Positions 24,901 to 37,200 of a stretch of 64,000 nucleotides of DNA are shown piece after piece. The stretch's first letter is position 1; each line of letters opens with the position of its first letter. The position numbers and the translations under genes are program-made. This DNA comes from Glossina fuscipes (Eukaryota; Arthropoda; Insecta; Diptera; Glossinidae): contig NW_023998417.1 of the NCBI RefSeq assembly GCF_014805625.2, positions 8,306,680 to 8,370,679 of the forward strand, read 5' to 3'. The notes beneath the pieces were generated by a model. It worked only from the letters and a program-made list of their open reading frames with translations. It did not search any database and had not been told where the DNA came from.

Positions 24901-26518
24901 TTCATTTAGTTGGTTAAATCGAAATTTCTTTTAGACGCTATATACAGGAGTAATTTAATAATGAATACAACGCCTTAGCATTGTTCAAGGATCCTTTCGG
25001 TTTTAATTATACATTTATGGCGGGAAAAAATTTGTTTAATTTTTAAATATGATTTCAAGAATTCAATCTCTGATGCATATACAATGCATATACTCCAATA
25101 TCGAATCACTTGTTACCTTTAAAATTTCGTCTTGAAAGCAGTTACACAGTTAAATCAACACTTAGAACCCAGTCATCTGTACAGATTATCCATATCATTT
25201 CGTTTTACGCATACATATGTAAGTACGTTATACGTTGTTATTATATATGAATATATACATAGAAAGTGTACACAGAATTCTTGAGGAGATGTCAGAAAAT
25301 TGCTTTTCTTCAGTTTTACTTCCAGAGTAGCCGAGTAAATAAAAATCTACCGCGACTACCAAGTAAGTGCTCGCGTGTTCAGGGAATAATGGAAGAGCAG
25401 TTTTGTCGTAGCTATAATCATTGGTTAGCCTTACTGGCACTTCCACTCGCCATCTCCTTCTCTTAACTCACTTCTTTATAATCGTCAGAAGATATCCTTT
25501 GAGTGAAAAAGAAAACAAGAAGTGATGTACTGTTCTTTTATGTCAGTTTGAATTTAAAATTTTGATGCAGTTACGTTACCTTCGCATACCTGTAATTTAT
25601 TGTCAATTTTCTAGTCATTGCTCACACTTACTTTTTGCACTTTCTCTTAACTTATTTCGACAATTTTTTTGGGACTAAAAAAAAAAATAGGATGAAAATT
25701 TCTTCTACTTCTTCTTTAATGGGATTTGAGAAATGTATTTTTGTTTGTTATAAAAATGACACAAAACTTATAAGCTCCTGCCTTCTGGCAATGGTTAGAA
25801 AAATAAGTAACATTTTTTTTTAGGATTAACTTGCGCGAAACGAAAGCAAAAACATAAAAAAAAAAAAAGAGAAAAATATTCGGAGGAAGTCGACTCTCAC
25901 AAATTATGAAGTTAACTGAAAATTCCTCTAAGACGTTGTAGATTATAATTACCGCAGTTTCTTTCAATTAACCTTTTTATTATTATTATTATTATTTTTA
26001 TTTTTTTTTTTTAATACGCTCTTTTTCCAACCGTAAATAAAAAATTTAATCTAAAAAGTAATCTTCACATTTTCACTTTAGTCATAAAATAATAATTTCG
26101 TAGATTTAATTTTCGCTCAAGTTAAATATAGGTTTTAGCTTTTTTAACGGTATATAACAAGTCAAATATTAGATGAATAGATGAAAAAGCATTTTCTATT
26201 CAATTTCAAGTCGAAATGAATGCAATAGTAGTACCGTACTAAGTGACTTGCACCTTTGATGTTTATCTTGGCTTGTATTTCGTAGGAATTTTATTTTATT
26301 TTTTATTTTTTTTTTTTATTTTTTTATTTTTTTTAAACAACGAACACAACAAGTACGTTTTATTTGTGAACATGGGCTGTGCGACCACTTCCTTATCTGT
26401 AAACAAAAGCAATGACTCTTTGACCATAAAAGTCAGAAAAATTATATGGAAAAAGAAAAAGTGAAAAACGCTTTCAACGGCAAGCGCAAAAGAATGAATT
26501 GAAGGTGACGCCGATCAG
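21985..26518. other. AT-rich noncoding stretch
   Basis: Positions about 22490-22985 look like a degenerate dispersed repeat (GTGGGCGTGCCC, GGACGGATGGACAGACGGA, AAATCGGTTCAGA). (TCTG/CCTG)n lies at 23241-23270 and (TA)n near 24189-24265. T runs lie at 24391-24411 and 24444-24456. An exon-like open segment at 24528-24643 is described in the findings. No gene is called. Confidence 0.4.
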
Positions 26519-26562
26519 GATGATGATGATAATAATGATGATGATGATGATGATGATGATGG
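26519..26562 (+). repeat. (GAT)n trinucleotide microsatellite
   Basis: A run of GAT units with a few AAT interruptions. In one frame it gives an Asp-rich open segment of about 34 codons with a stop just upstream and no acceptor, so it is not called coding. Confidence 0.9.
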
Positions 26563-27899
26563 CGGTGAGAAAGGTGTTAATTTAAAAATCGTGATTGCAT
26601 AAATTGTCTATAAACACAGTGTTTAGGGTAACAAACTTGATGAAATTGAAGTTAAGATAATCGGCCGTAGAGATATAATGTAATAATAGCGGTATGATTG
26701 AAATATTTAAATTTTTCATGGTTTGACGAAAAAACCATTAAAAAAGTTGTGTGTTGTGTAAAAACTTGGACATAGACGATAGCACCTTGCCTATATTAGT
26801 TAGTTAAATGCCCCTTATATTGTTATATTCACATATATATAGCAAGCATTCATTGTATCACTTTGTGTAAAGATTATTTTAGCGCACCAAGAAAAGAAAA
26901 TTATATATACATATGTCGGTTATATAAGGAACCAATATATATGAGTATTGAAAATTAAAATTATTCTATAGTTTGGCAGCAATTAAGAGCATTTGGCTTT
27001 TAGATGATTCTTTCAATAATTTGTGTTAAAGAGCAGGTGAACATCTGCGGCATTCTGTGTATTAATATTTTTTTTTTTATTTCGAATTTGCTTGTAGGCC
27101 GTGCATATCCGTCTTGAAATATGAATTATGAATAGTTTTAGTTTAGGTTTCATATTTGAGATTATAAGCGTTTCGGGTAAGACATAAGCAAAGGAACGGA
27201 TATGCTCATATAACTAAGGAGCCGCTTAACAATTTCTTGGGGATATGGCAAAATGTAATACGTAGCGCAGATGCTTTCGTAGTGTTCGTCATTTTAATTT
27301 CTTTAAATAGAATATAAACCATATTTTCGGACAGAGGCGATATGAATCGTACGTGTGTGTGTGCACACGTTTGGCTCGGTGACGAAGCTCTTTACTGCTC
27401 GATATTTTATATACCACCAAGCCTAAAAAAAGTAAGAAAAGATTAAACCGATTTTACATTTTGAACACAGTAGTAAATTTTGATTGGCTAGGTGCACACA
27501 GCTATTAGAAGAAGCAAACATGACTGCCTCGAGATACATTTTTTTTTTCACTAAGGTGTTTATGTAAAGTAAAAACGATGTGAAAAACTCAGTGTATCTT
27601 ATTTCTCTTGTGGTAGATGTTAGGAAAAAAAAAAAATAAAGATCATTAATAGTAAAAAAACCATGGAAACTGTTGCATAAATATGGAAAGTAAATATCAA
27701 AGCATGACATTTTGGAATTGCAAAATCGAATTGTAATAAAAAATCTTTAAATTTAGATTATGACTCAAAAGATACTGTATGTATGTACGGTTGTAAAGTT
27801 AATAAATTGGCAATTTGCCAGAATAAACGAGACCCAAAATATCATCATTCGGTAAACGATGTCTGCCTGTGCCTCTCTATATATCATTGAATTCATATA

Positions 27900-27952
<53 letters not shown>

Positions 27953-28734
27953 CTACTGAAATTCATGTTGTGGCAGCTATTCAAGTTGTCTATACCACAT
28001 GAAAAATATTGAAATAAAACAAAGCACATCGACAAAATATTTACTAAAATTTCAAGCACTGATGCATTTGACAGGTTGCCGTTCACTATAGATCTACACG
28101 CAGCATACAGTTATTAATTAACAAACAAAAAAAAAAAAAAAAAAGACTTCAAATTTTACGTATGCGAGTACATTATCATCATCGCGGCGATTTCTCTGGG
28201 CCTCATTTACTTTTTAATTTTTTCTTTTTTTTTTTTTACTTTTTAGATTTAAAAATTTCTGGTTTTGCGGTGTGGATTATGTTTATGATGGCGTTGATGA
28301 TTTTCATACCGCGTGACTATATCTTTTGATTAATTATGAAAAAGGTACACATTACTGTGTGCTTTATGCGGCAAGTGTAGATATTAAAAAGCTTATCAGT
28401 ATTGTTAATGTCGACGAATAAATATTCAAATTTGATGTATTTGCAAATTGTTGGGACATTAGCTAATGACGCTTGTTGCATGATGCAAGATATTAATTGT
28501 ATTTAAAAGGTATCAATTATGTCTATAGTCAGCGGGCAAGCGTGTCATTGACATCCGCATTCCCTAAAGTCAACAACGGTAATATCGAATGCAGCGTTTT
28601 CATTAGCTGCTTACATGATTGCTTTATATATATATGCGCTTAGGCTGTTTATGTCATAAAAGCCGAACACAATTAGTGAGAAAATAATAAATGTTTTCAA
28701 TTTCGTTTTCCAATGGCTTTAGGCTAACTTTCTT

Positions 28735-28766
<32 letters not shown>

Positions 28767-28910
28767 GAGTTGCCACTAGTTTGTTTTCGGCATGAATTGA
28801 GATATGTTACTTTATTACCCTATTCTCTATATTAATAAATGTATACTATAACACTTTGTTTGTTAGAACATTTTAAATAGGTTGATAGTAACGATTAACG
28901 CCATTTACCA
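26563..28910. other. AT-rich noncoding stretch
   Basis: It contains an (ACATAT)n/(TA)n tract at about 27895-27952, A runs at 28127-28144 and 27627-27636, and T runs at 28227-28238 and 28737-28765. A strong acceptor at 28246 with two open frames behind it is listed in the findings. Confidence 0.4.
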
Positions 28911-29087
28911 GCGGAACTATGTGACGGCCCTAATAATTGCTTTCACCAACTAATTTACTAAGCAAAAGTTTTTCGTAGCCCTAACGAATATTTCAACGTA
29001 CCGTTATTATTTATTGTGGATGAGTTATGACTATCCGCTTTATTCTGAGCGGCTTTCTATTGGTAGGTCCGGCGCAGTCGCTGGGTG

Positions 29088-29180
29088 GAGATAAGTGCAT
29101 CCATATAAGTGCAGCGCTGCATCCAGATGAGTGCAGCGCTGCATCCAACTCAGTGCAGTATATTCGCATTCAGCTACGTG
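29088..29180 (+). repeat. short 22-bp minisatellite array (left)
   Basis: About four units of the AGTGCAGCGCTGCATCCA type (one incomplete) directly after the GGCGCAGTCGCTGG sequence and before the next module. Confidence 0.75.
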
Positions 29181-29377
29181 CAGCACAGTCGGAACTATAC
29201 AATGGCCCTAATAGTTGCTTTCACCAACTAATTTATTAAGCAACATTTTTTGATAGCCCAAACAAATACTTCAACGTATCGTTATTATTTATTGTGGATA
29301 AGTTATGACTATCCGCCTTATTCTGAGCGGCTTTCTATTGGCTTGTTTTTTAAACTAAGAGGCTTGTGTTGTGCTTG

Positions 29378-29471
29378 TCCAGGTTTGAGTCACTTGTTAT
29401 CAAATAACGTCTTCCGAAACAGAAGTGGCAATAATAAAATCCTTCAGTATCAATTTTGCACTAACACAAGC
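29378..29471 (-). repeat. 94-bp inverted arm of the composite repeat
   Basis: This segment is the reverse complement of 29851-29944 with essentially no mismatches that I can see, and of 30431-30524 with about two. The centre of symmetry with the second arm lies near 29660, about 380 bp of intervening sequence away. Confidence 0.85.
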
Positions 29472-29691
29472 ACTAATTTTACGACCGCTGATCAATAAAA
29501 ATGCCAAAGTAACTAGTTAATTCAGTGTTAAACAGGGTAACTGATACAAGTTTGGGAATTAGAAGTTAGAAGTAGTTGCTCTTTCATAATAACTTTCGAT
29601 ATTCGTTGTTTAATATCTCTCCCTTATACCCTGCAATACGTGTGATACATGAGTTTACTAGGTCCGGCGCAGTCGCTGGGTGGAGATAAGT

Positions 29692-29750
29692 TCAGCGCTG
29701 CATCCAGATAAGTGCAGCGCTGCATTCAGCTCAGTGCAGTATATTCGCAT
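29692..29750 (+). repeat. short 22-bp minisatellite array (middle)
   Basis: Two to three units of the same 22-bp family follow the second copy of the GGTCCGGCGCAGTCGCTGGG sequence. Confidence 0.7.
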
Positions 29751-29956
29751 TCGAATACTTCAACGTATCGTTATTATTTGTTTTGGATGAGTTATGACTA
29801 TCCGCCTTATTCTGAGTGGCTTTCTATTGGCTCGTTTTTTAAACTAAGAGGCTTGTGTTAGTGCAAAATTGATACTGAAGGATTTTATTATTGCCACTTC
29901 TGTTTCGGAAGACGTTATTTGATAACAAGTGACTCAAACCTGGACAAACCTGGATA

Positions 29957-30245
29957 AGTGCAGCGCTGCATTCAGCTCAGTGCAGCACTGCATCCAGATA
30001 AGTGCAGCGCTGCATCCAGCTCAGTGCAGCACTGCATTCAGCTCAGTGCAGCGCTGCATCCATATAAGTGCAGCGCTGCATCTAGCCATGTGCACCGCTG
30101 CATTTAGACAAGTGCAGCGCTACATCCAGATAAGTGCAGCGCTGCATCCAGCTCCGTGCAGCACTGCATCCAGCTCCGTGCAGCGCTGCATTTAGATAAG
30201 TGCAGCGCTGCATTCAGCTCAGTGCAATATATTCGCATTCAGCTA
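29957..30245 (+). repeat. 22-bp minisatellite array, about 13 units
   Basis: The unit is AGTGCAGCGCTGCATCCAGC plus two bases, period exactly 22 bp (anchors at 29957, 29979 and so on). Each unit carries the 12-bp perfect palindrome TGCAGCGCTGCA, with variants GCACTGC, CACCGC and CGCTAC. Because 22 is not a multiple of three and the unit lacks stops in several frames, long open frames appear on both strands here; they are artefacts of the repeat. Confidence 0.92.
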
Positions 30246-30542
30246 CGTGCAGCACAGTCGGAACTATACAATGGCCCTAATAATTGCTTTCACCAACTAA
30301 TTTATTAAGCAACATTTTTTGATAGCCCGAACGAATACTTCAACGTATCGTTATTATTTATTGTGGATGAGTTATGACTATCGGCCTTATTCTGAGCGGC
30401 TTTCTATTGACTCGTTTTTTAAACTAAGAGGCTTGTGTTAGTGCAAAATTGATACTGAAGGATTTTATTATTGTCACTTCTGTTTCGGAAGACGTTATTT
30501 GATAACAAGTGACTCAAACCTGGGCAAACCTGGATAAGTGCA

Positions 30543-31503
30543 NNNNNNNNNNNNNNNNNNNNNNNNNNNNNNNNNNNNNNNNNNNNNNNNNNNNNNNNNN
30601 NNNNNNNNNNNNNNNNNNNNNNNNNNNNNNNNNNNNNNNNNNNNNNNNNNNNNNNNNNNNNNNNNNNNNNNNNNNNNNNNNNNNNNNNNNNNNNNNNNNN
30701 NNNNNNNNNNNNNNNNNNNNNNNNNNNNNNNNNNNNNNNNNNNNNNNNNNNNNNNNNNNNNNNNNNNNNNNNNNNNNNNNNNNNNNNNNNNNNNNNNNNN
30801 NNNNNNNNNNNNNNNNNNNNNNNNNNNNNNNNNNNNNNNNNNNNNNNNNNNNNNNNNNNNNNNNNNNNNNNNNNNNNNNNNNNNNNNNNNNNNNNNNNNN
30901 NNNNNNNNNNNNNNNNNNNNNNNNNNNNNNNNNNNNNNNNNNNNNNNNNNNNNNNNNNNNNNNNNNNNNNNNNNNNNNNNNNNNNNNNNNNNNNNNNNNN
31001 NNNNNNNNNNNNNNNNNNNNNNNNNNNNNNNNNNNNNNNNNNNNNNNNNNNNNNNNNNNNNNNNNNNNNNNNNNNNNNNNNNNNNNNNNNNNNNNNNNNN
31101 NNNNNNNNNNNNNNNNNNNNNNNNNNNNNNNNNNNNNNNNNNNNNNNNNNNNNNNNNNNNNNNNNNNNNNNNNNNNNNNNNNNNNNNNNNNNNNNNNNNN
31201 NNNNNNNNNNNNNNNNNNNNNNNNNNNNNNNNNNNNNNNNNNNNNNNNNNNNNNNNNNNNNNNNNNNNNNNNNNNNNNNNNNNNNNNNNNNNNNNNNNNN
31301 NNNNNNNNNNNNNNNNNNNNNNNNNNNNNNNNNNNNNNNNNNNNNNNNNNNNNNNNNNNNNNNNNNNNNNNNNNNNNNNNNNNNNNNNNNNNNNNNNNNN
31401 NNNNNNNNNNNNNNNNNNNNNNNNNNNNNNNNNNNNNNNNNNNNNNNNNNNNNNNNNNNNNNNNNNNNNNNNNNNNNNNNNNNNNNNNNNNNNNNNNNNN
31501 NNN
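30543..31503. other. assembly gap, 961 N
   Basis: The Ns begin 1-2 units into a 22-bp array and end inside another stretch of the same array. The gap most likely hides more minisatellite units. The length may be an estimate. Confidence 1.
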
Positions 31504-31660
31504 CATCCAGTTCCGTGCAGCGCTGCATCCATGTCTGGGCAGCGCTGCATTTAGATAAGTGCAGCGCTGCATCCAGCTAAGTGCAGCGCTGCATTCAGCT
31601 CAGTGCAGCGCTGCATCCAGCTCAGTGCAGCGCCGCATTCATTTAAGTGCAGCACAGTCG
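31504..31660 (+). repeat. 22-bp minisatellite array (right of gap)
   Basis: About seven units of the same family end at AGTGCAGCACAGTCGCTAAG, after which ordinary AT-rich sequence resumes. The terminal ACAGTCGCT echoes the GCAGTCGCT seen at the left ends of the cluster. Confidence 0.9.
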
Positions 31661-34171
31661 CTAAGGAGAAACACTGATGAAAATGGTACGCATATATATA
31701 GCTGTAAGGTTGTGTAGAGTATTTTATGGTGAATTGCGACCAGTTATTGTATCTGTTTAAATTTCTGTTTGTCAATAACTTAGACGAAGCATCTGGTCTG
31801 GCTTAACCGAAAGCTTATGTGGGAATTAATACGAAATAAAATTTGTTTTTAACAAATACGTACAAATTGACATAAAAAATAGAAATTTCCAAAAATTTTT
31901 GCCAATAACAACTGCAAACCTAAAATAGTAGATATTGATAATATACATGAATCTGGGCGAGCTTAATACGCTCACCTTTAACCATTCCCCGACAAGTGTC
32001 GTACTTCAGTCCTTTGGTGCATCACAGCGGCTGACATCGTCTACATACGGCATTCATTTATTAGTTTACAGTTGTAACGTCGCGAAAGTTGGCAAAGTAA
32101 AGTACTCGGTTGTCGTCGCGAAAGAATTAAGAATTGTGAGAAAAATTCTCTTTTTTTAATTGAATTTTTGCATTTAGGCGAAAAAGATCTTGTCACCAAG
32201 GACAGCTTGTTAATATATGTTGGCATCTGTTGACAGGTGCTATTGTGAGTGGAATGTTTTTAAGAGTTGCTCGGTTCTAAGTATTTTTCGGAAGTGCTTG
32301 CTTTCAATATTATCTATCAATGTATTGTCGCCACTGTATTGCTTTAGCTTGTCATTGTCACGTGTCTCATATCTTGTTATAATCGTTTTTAATGCATGTT
32401 AAGAACAGTCCACACCACTACCAAATTGTCCTGCACGTGGCTTTCTTTAGCTCATTATTATTTCACAATACTTAGTGCATTTCTTAACGGCAGAATATTT
32501 GTAGGGATACTGTGATCCAACTATCGAGTCTCTCTACGTGAAGTAAAAGTGATGCAGCCATTTAAAAAAAAAAAACAGACTTAACTAATTTGATGACCGA
32601 GTGAATACCTTAAGTGTAAAATGAGTAGAAAAAGTTCGTTACGCAGCAAAATCAATGCAGAAAAATTGCATATGCATGCTACAATATATAATGGAGGTAT
32701 CGGTGCGTAAACAGTTCATAAATCAAATAAAACAGTCGGTCGTTGTCCATATGTTAAAACAGCAAACAATAATGTTCGGTAAATATTATAAAATTTATTG
32801 AATTTTCACATTGTATAAATTTGCGACGAAAAAAAAAATACCGTAAGGACGACGAGAGAATTCAGTTTCCCAGCTCACGTTTGAATTTTTCTTTACAAGT
32901 TTTTTTTTTTTTTTTTTGTTTTTTTATTTTATTTATATTATTATTATTTTTTTTTTGCTTATGAAACTGTTTGATGTTGGTTTTGAATGTGTATTGTGTA
33001 TGCATGCATATACTTTCCGGCATTGTGCCATACCGCAAAAAAAAAAAAAAAAATCATAAGCAAATATGAAATAAAGATAAAGAGGAAAACAAAACATTTG
33101 CCAAATTTACATTTCATTCGCCCAAAATACACGCATTTGCACATATAATGTAGTTTTAAAAGCATATATATTATAATGAAATCCTTTCTGTATATATGCG
33201 TGATGGCGTACGTGGCGTATGTGTGTATTGAGTAGTTTTTCCTACCGTATTTGCCATCATAGACATTATCTTCGTAACCGACAAGCATATTGTTAAATTT
33301 ATTTATACATGTAAATGCTTATGCAATATTATGTGTCTGTCTCTCTATTGACGTTTGTTGTGCATGCATTTGCGTGAAAGTAAGTATATTTTCCAATCAT
33401 AGCAGCAATTGAATGAGTGTTTTGTTCAAGTACTTAATATTTTCATTTCCTTTCAAATGTTTATTATAACCATTGTTGTTGTTGTTGTTATTATTATTTT
33501 TGTTATTTTTTGTTATTTTTTGTTATTTTTGTTATTATTATTATTATTATTTGGTTTAGTAACTTTGCCTTGCTTCGCTTCGCTTTGTGCCTACTATTAC
33601 TGGGTTGTGTTGTTGTTGTGAGTCATTATTTAAAACAATTAGTGCACATATAACGTATATTTACATATATTTTGGAGCCTACTCATCTGATAAAATACTT
33701 AAACGCATTCACTACCGTGGCTGGTATTTTGTAACTGATTTTGTTCATTTAATTTGCATATGTGTGTGTTCATCTTTTTCCCTCCTTTTTGCTTATGTGC
33801 CTACGTTTACGCATTTAAATTGCGCCATAATTTAAAAATTTACAACCTCGTTTATTGTTGTTGTTGTTTTTGTTGTTGTTGTTGAATGTGTGCATGCATA
33901 TCTCTTGGGTTCTTGTAGCCCTTTATGTAACTGTTTGAGATTTTGCTCTTCGCTTAACACTGTATTCAAATTATATCCATGAATGTGTAAAGTGTTGTGC
34001 TACTGAGCTTTTATTCCCGATGTACTGCAATCTCAAACGAACGTACATATAACGTACATGTGTGTACATACTTACTTACATATCATACATTTATGTTCAC
34101 ATTTATGGGCATATTTTTCGGTGTTAAGTGAGTGTAGTTGTCATTAATTTCTTTGCATTTGCAAACCAGTC
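31661..34171. other. AT-rich noncoding stretch
   Basis: No supported exon. It has T-rich runs at 32901-32917 and 32948-32956, an A run at 33037-33052, and TTG/TTA trinucleotide tracts at 33474-33550 and 33855-33885. Confidence 0.4.
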
Positions 34172-34237
34172 AACCACCAGCGCCATCACCATCACCATCA
34201 CCATCGCCATCCCCATCGCCATCACCACCACTGCCAC
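34172..34237 (+). repeat. CATCAC-type low-complexity tract
   Basis: A run of CACCAT/CGCCAT/CCCCAT triplet pairs, unusually GC-rich for this region. In one frame it encodes a His-rich peptide ending in TAG, in another a Thr/Ile-rich one ending in TGA. Such tracts occur in fly coding exons, but no donor follows, so I leave it as a repeat. Confidence 0.8.
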
Positions 34238-37200
34238 TAGCTGTGACTGACTTTTGGTCATTCATTGCCAGAAGTATCTGAACGTTTAAGTGTTCTTTTC
34301 ACACAATATGAGCCACTTTTAATTAAACAATAACGGAAAATTATTGAATAGTGTGGGTTTGTGTGAAAACTTAATTAAAATCTTGTTGTTCACAAATGAA
34401 CATGCAGACATAATATATATGTAAAAAGAGATTGTTTTTAACAAAATTGATTTCATATCAAAAATTCGTTGAATTTATAATTATGGGTTTTATTCAATTC
34501 ATAGGTGAAAAGGAAAGATTAGAAATTCATTATTATTATTATTAATAATAATAATAGTATTTGTAAAGGGGTAAAGAAGAATTTTAATAAAAGTTGAATA
34601 CAAATAGAGGACGAAAGTTTTGTTTCCTTGCAAAGTTTTCTATGCATAATAGTAAGAAAGGATAGCTCAAGGCTGTCATTATATTTACTACATACATCAT
34701 TACTTCATCTTTATTGAAATTCGCGTAGAGAAGCAAAACTGCATTATGTGTCTAACTAATAGAAAGCGAAAGTCTAGCAGAATAGATATCTTTATAAACC
34801 TTCACGCTTTACTTTTCGCCAATAGGGTAACCGATTTCTTAAGCGATTTTTTGAATTAAAGCCGTTTGGAGTTTCGATCGAATATGAAGATACAATCGAT
34901 ATATATATACAACTTTCTCAAAGCAGTGACAATTTTTAAAAGCATCCGTCAAGTGGTGAGCAATGAAAAGTTCGATCCCTTTACGAACGGAAATAAAAAT
35001 AATTGAGGAAAACAAGTGGTTTTCTTCTGTCTTCATTATTGACCGCTTATAACGCCAATTAGTTTTCATAGTCGCATCATTACCGCAGTCTGTTGAGGTT
35101 AAAGTTATGTAATAAACGATTCATAATCGTATAATAAAGGTGTCGGCTTAGTGTTGATATCTAGTGCTTGGGGTGGTAAAATTTCATACATTCCATAACG
35201 ACATTTGACACTTTTGTGTGTGTCTGTAAATTAATCAAACGTTGCAAATTTAGTTTTAGGAAGAATTGAATCAAGTTAATCTTTACATCAAAGAACGCGT
35301 AGGACATAAGAGAAAAATTATAAACGTTTCCTGGCATTGATTACACCACCATTAATATATAAGTATATATACATATTGCTGACATAATCGGCTGAGCGGT
35401 ACAGATTGGCTAAAAGGTAACCATGCGTAACGTCATTTACATAAAACAAATTGAATTAATCGAGTAAGTAGGCAAAGAGTTCATTTCATATCGCGACACT
35501 TTCAAGGGGAGTTTTCTATAATCGAGAATATTGCGGCTGCAATATAAAATTTTTTTTCTTTTCATTTAACTTAAGGTACTCTATTTATTTGATAATAAAT
35601 TTATACGCTTAGTTTTAAAGCCACACAAACAAACAGAAGCTAAGGAATGATTCCTTGTATTATACTTTATCGAATTATATGCTGCATCTATCATTTATGG
35701 GTAATGTTAATGACGATGATCTAATTTCTTGTGATTCGTAATTTCCGTTTAATTACATCATTTGCAGGCAAAAGTTTTACTATTTAAATTTTTACCAATA
35801 ATTTTGTGCTTTTTCTTTTTAAAAGTTATTCGTGTGAAGTGAATTGATGAATCATACTTACATAGAAAGTGAAGCTAAAATATTTGTAAGGTAAACTTAA
35901 ACAGTCGGATTCCTTTGATCGCGCTGCCTGATTTACTTAGGTAGTCATTACTTGAGAATCTACGATTACTTGTTCATATTTTTCATTTCGTCATTACATC
36001 AATCGATGTTGGGAATCACTGAGTTTTGCAATAAAACTACGCTCATAACTTTACAAAACACAAAAAAAAAAAAATACACAAAAAAAAAAAAAAACAATTT
36101 GTTTTGTTATTTTCGGAAAGCTGTCAGCTTTTTGGTCGGTCGCGACACACAGAATTCATTCTCAAGGAAACCTAACGATTGTTATGCTTACAAAAAAATA
36201 TGCTTACCGGTACACACGTAACAAGGTATAATTTGAATTTATTTCAATTACTTTGTATTTGTATGTCTGAAATGGGTATTGAAATTGCTTTATGAATTTT
36301 TGGTTTTGACGTAATTGACATTTTAATGATGACAAAGACGAAATGAAAATGTTTTTATAAACAAAAGATTTGTGTTGCCTTTTTGTCGCTGCTTAGGGAT
36401 TTAAAGACAATTTAAAATTAATTTTAATGACTTTATAATCTTAATAACAACATATAATTACGATTTGTTTGTACTTTTTTTTTTTTGTTTTTTTTTTTTT
36501 TTTTACTCATTATGATGGCCTTAATTTTTATTTGAAGTTAATTAAGGAATCTTGCAATTCTCAGCACAATAACTGAGTATGACTTGTGTGCAGTCAGTAT
36601 TCTCCAATTAGTCACGACTTTAAAAGGCAAAAAAAAAAAAAAAGACTAGAAAAATTGAATACTCGGCACTTAAAATAGTTTTTGTTTTTGTTAACTTATC
36701 TGCAGGCGGGACCACATGTGCACTGAAACTGTAACTGTTGCCATTGTAAAGAGTCAAAGTACTTAAGTATTTAATTCTTCAATTACTTAACATTGAATTT
36801 TTGATTATGTATTCCAAAGTCATTTGGCTTTTGTCCGTTGTATTAGCTACGATCATCAATAAAACCATGCAGTTAATGCAAGGCACTCTAAGTTAACTGA
36901 ACATGCATACGAGTGTTCGTAATTTTTTGGGACAAAAGCAACACCGTAATCATATCTTACAGTATTCACAGGCATCTGTTTCCTGTTCCCAAGATCCATG
37001 AGTTTTCCCACGATAAGGAGGCACAGAGTTCAAGGCCATATCAAAAAAAAATGCTTGGATTGGATAAAGCGCTGACATAAGTGCATTATATACTTTGATA
37101 GGTGTTTTCCGGGAAAAATAAGAAGTCACCTTTGTTTTCGAACACACCTCGTAACTCGAGCATTGGTTAAATTAAAGCGAATATGTTATTGTTCATTTTA

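Larger units (their letters stand above)
28911..31660. mobile_element. composite fold-back-like repeat cluster with 22-bp palindromic minisatellite
   Basis: Three kinds of block repeat here. First, modules of about 150 bp (starting CGGAACTAT, ending TTCTGAGCGGCTTTCTATTG) at 28911-29061, 29190-29342, 29752-29831 (partial) and 30259-30412. Second, a 94-bp arm at 29378-29471 that occurs as its reverse complement at 29851-29944 and again in that second orientation at 30431-30524. Third, arrays of a 22-bp unit around TGCAGCGCTGCA. The string TAGGTCCGGCGCAGTCGCTG occurs at about 29062 and 29659, and a similar ACAGTCGCT marks the right end near 31655. Inverted arms plus internal tandem repeats resemble fold-back type elements, nested or tandemly duplicated. 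No transposase is visible, but 961 bases are unsequenced. Confidence 0.6.

Noticed and set aside
25316..25364. Open segment between CTTCAG and a GTAAGTG donor (reads FYFQSSRVNKNLPRLP)
   Set aside because: Sixteen codons only, two competing acceptors, no homology; too weak to call.
29929..30195. Open frame with repeated SAALHP-type peptide
   Set aside because: A 22-bp unit without stops repeats as 22 codons in any frame; it is the minisatellite, not a protein.
30419..31572. Open frames of about 340-370 codons on both strands
   Set aside because: They consist almost entirely of the N gap plus stop-free 22-bp repeat units.
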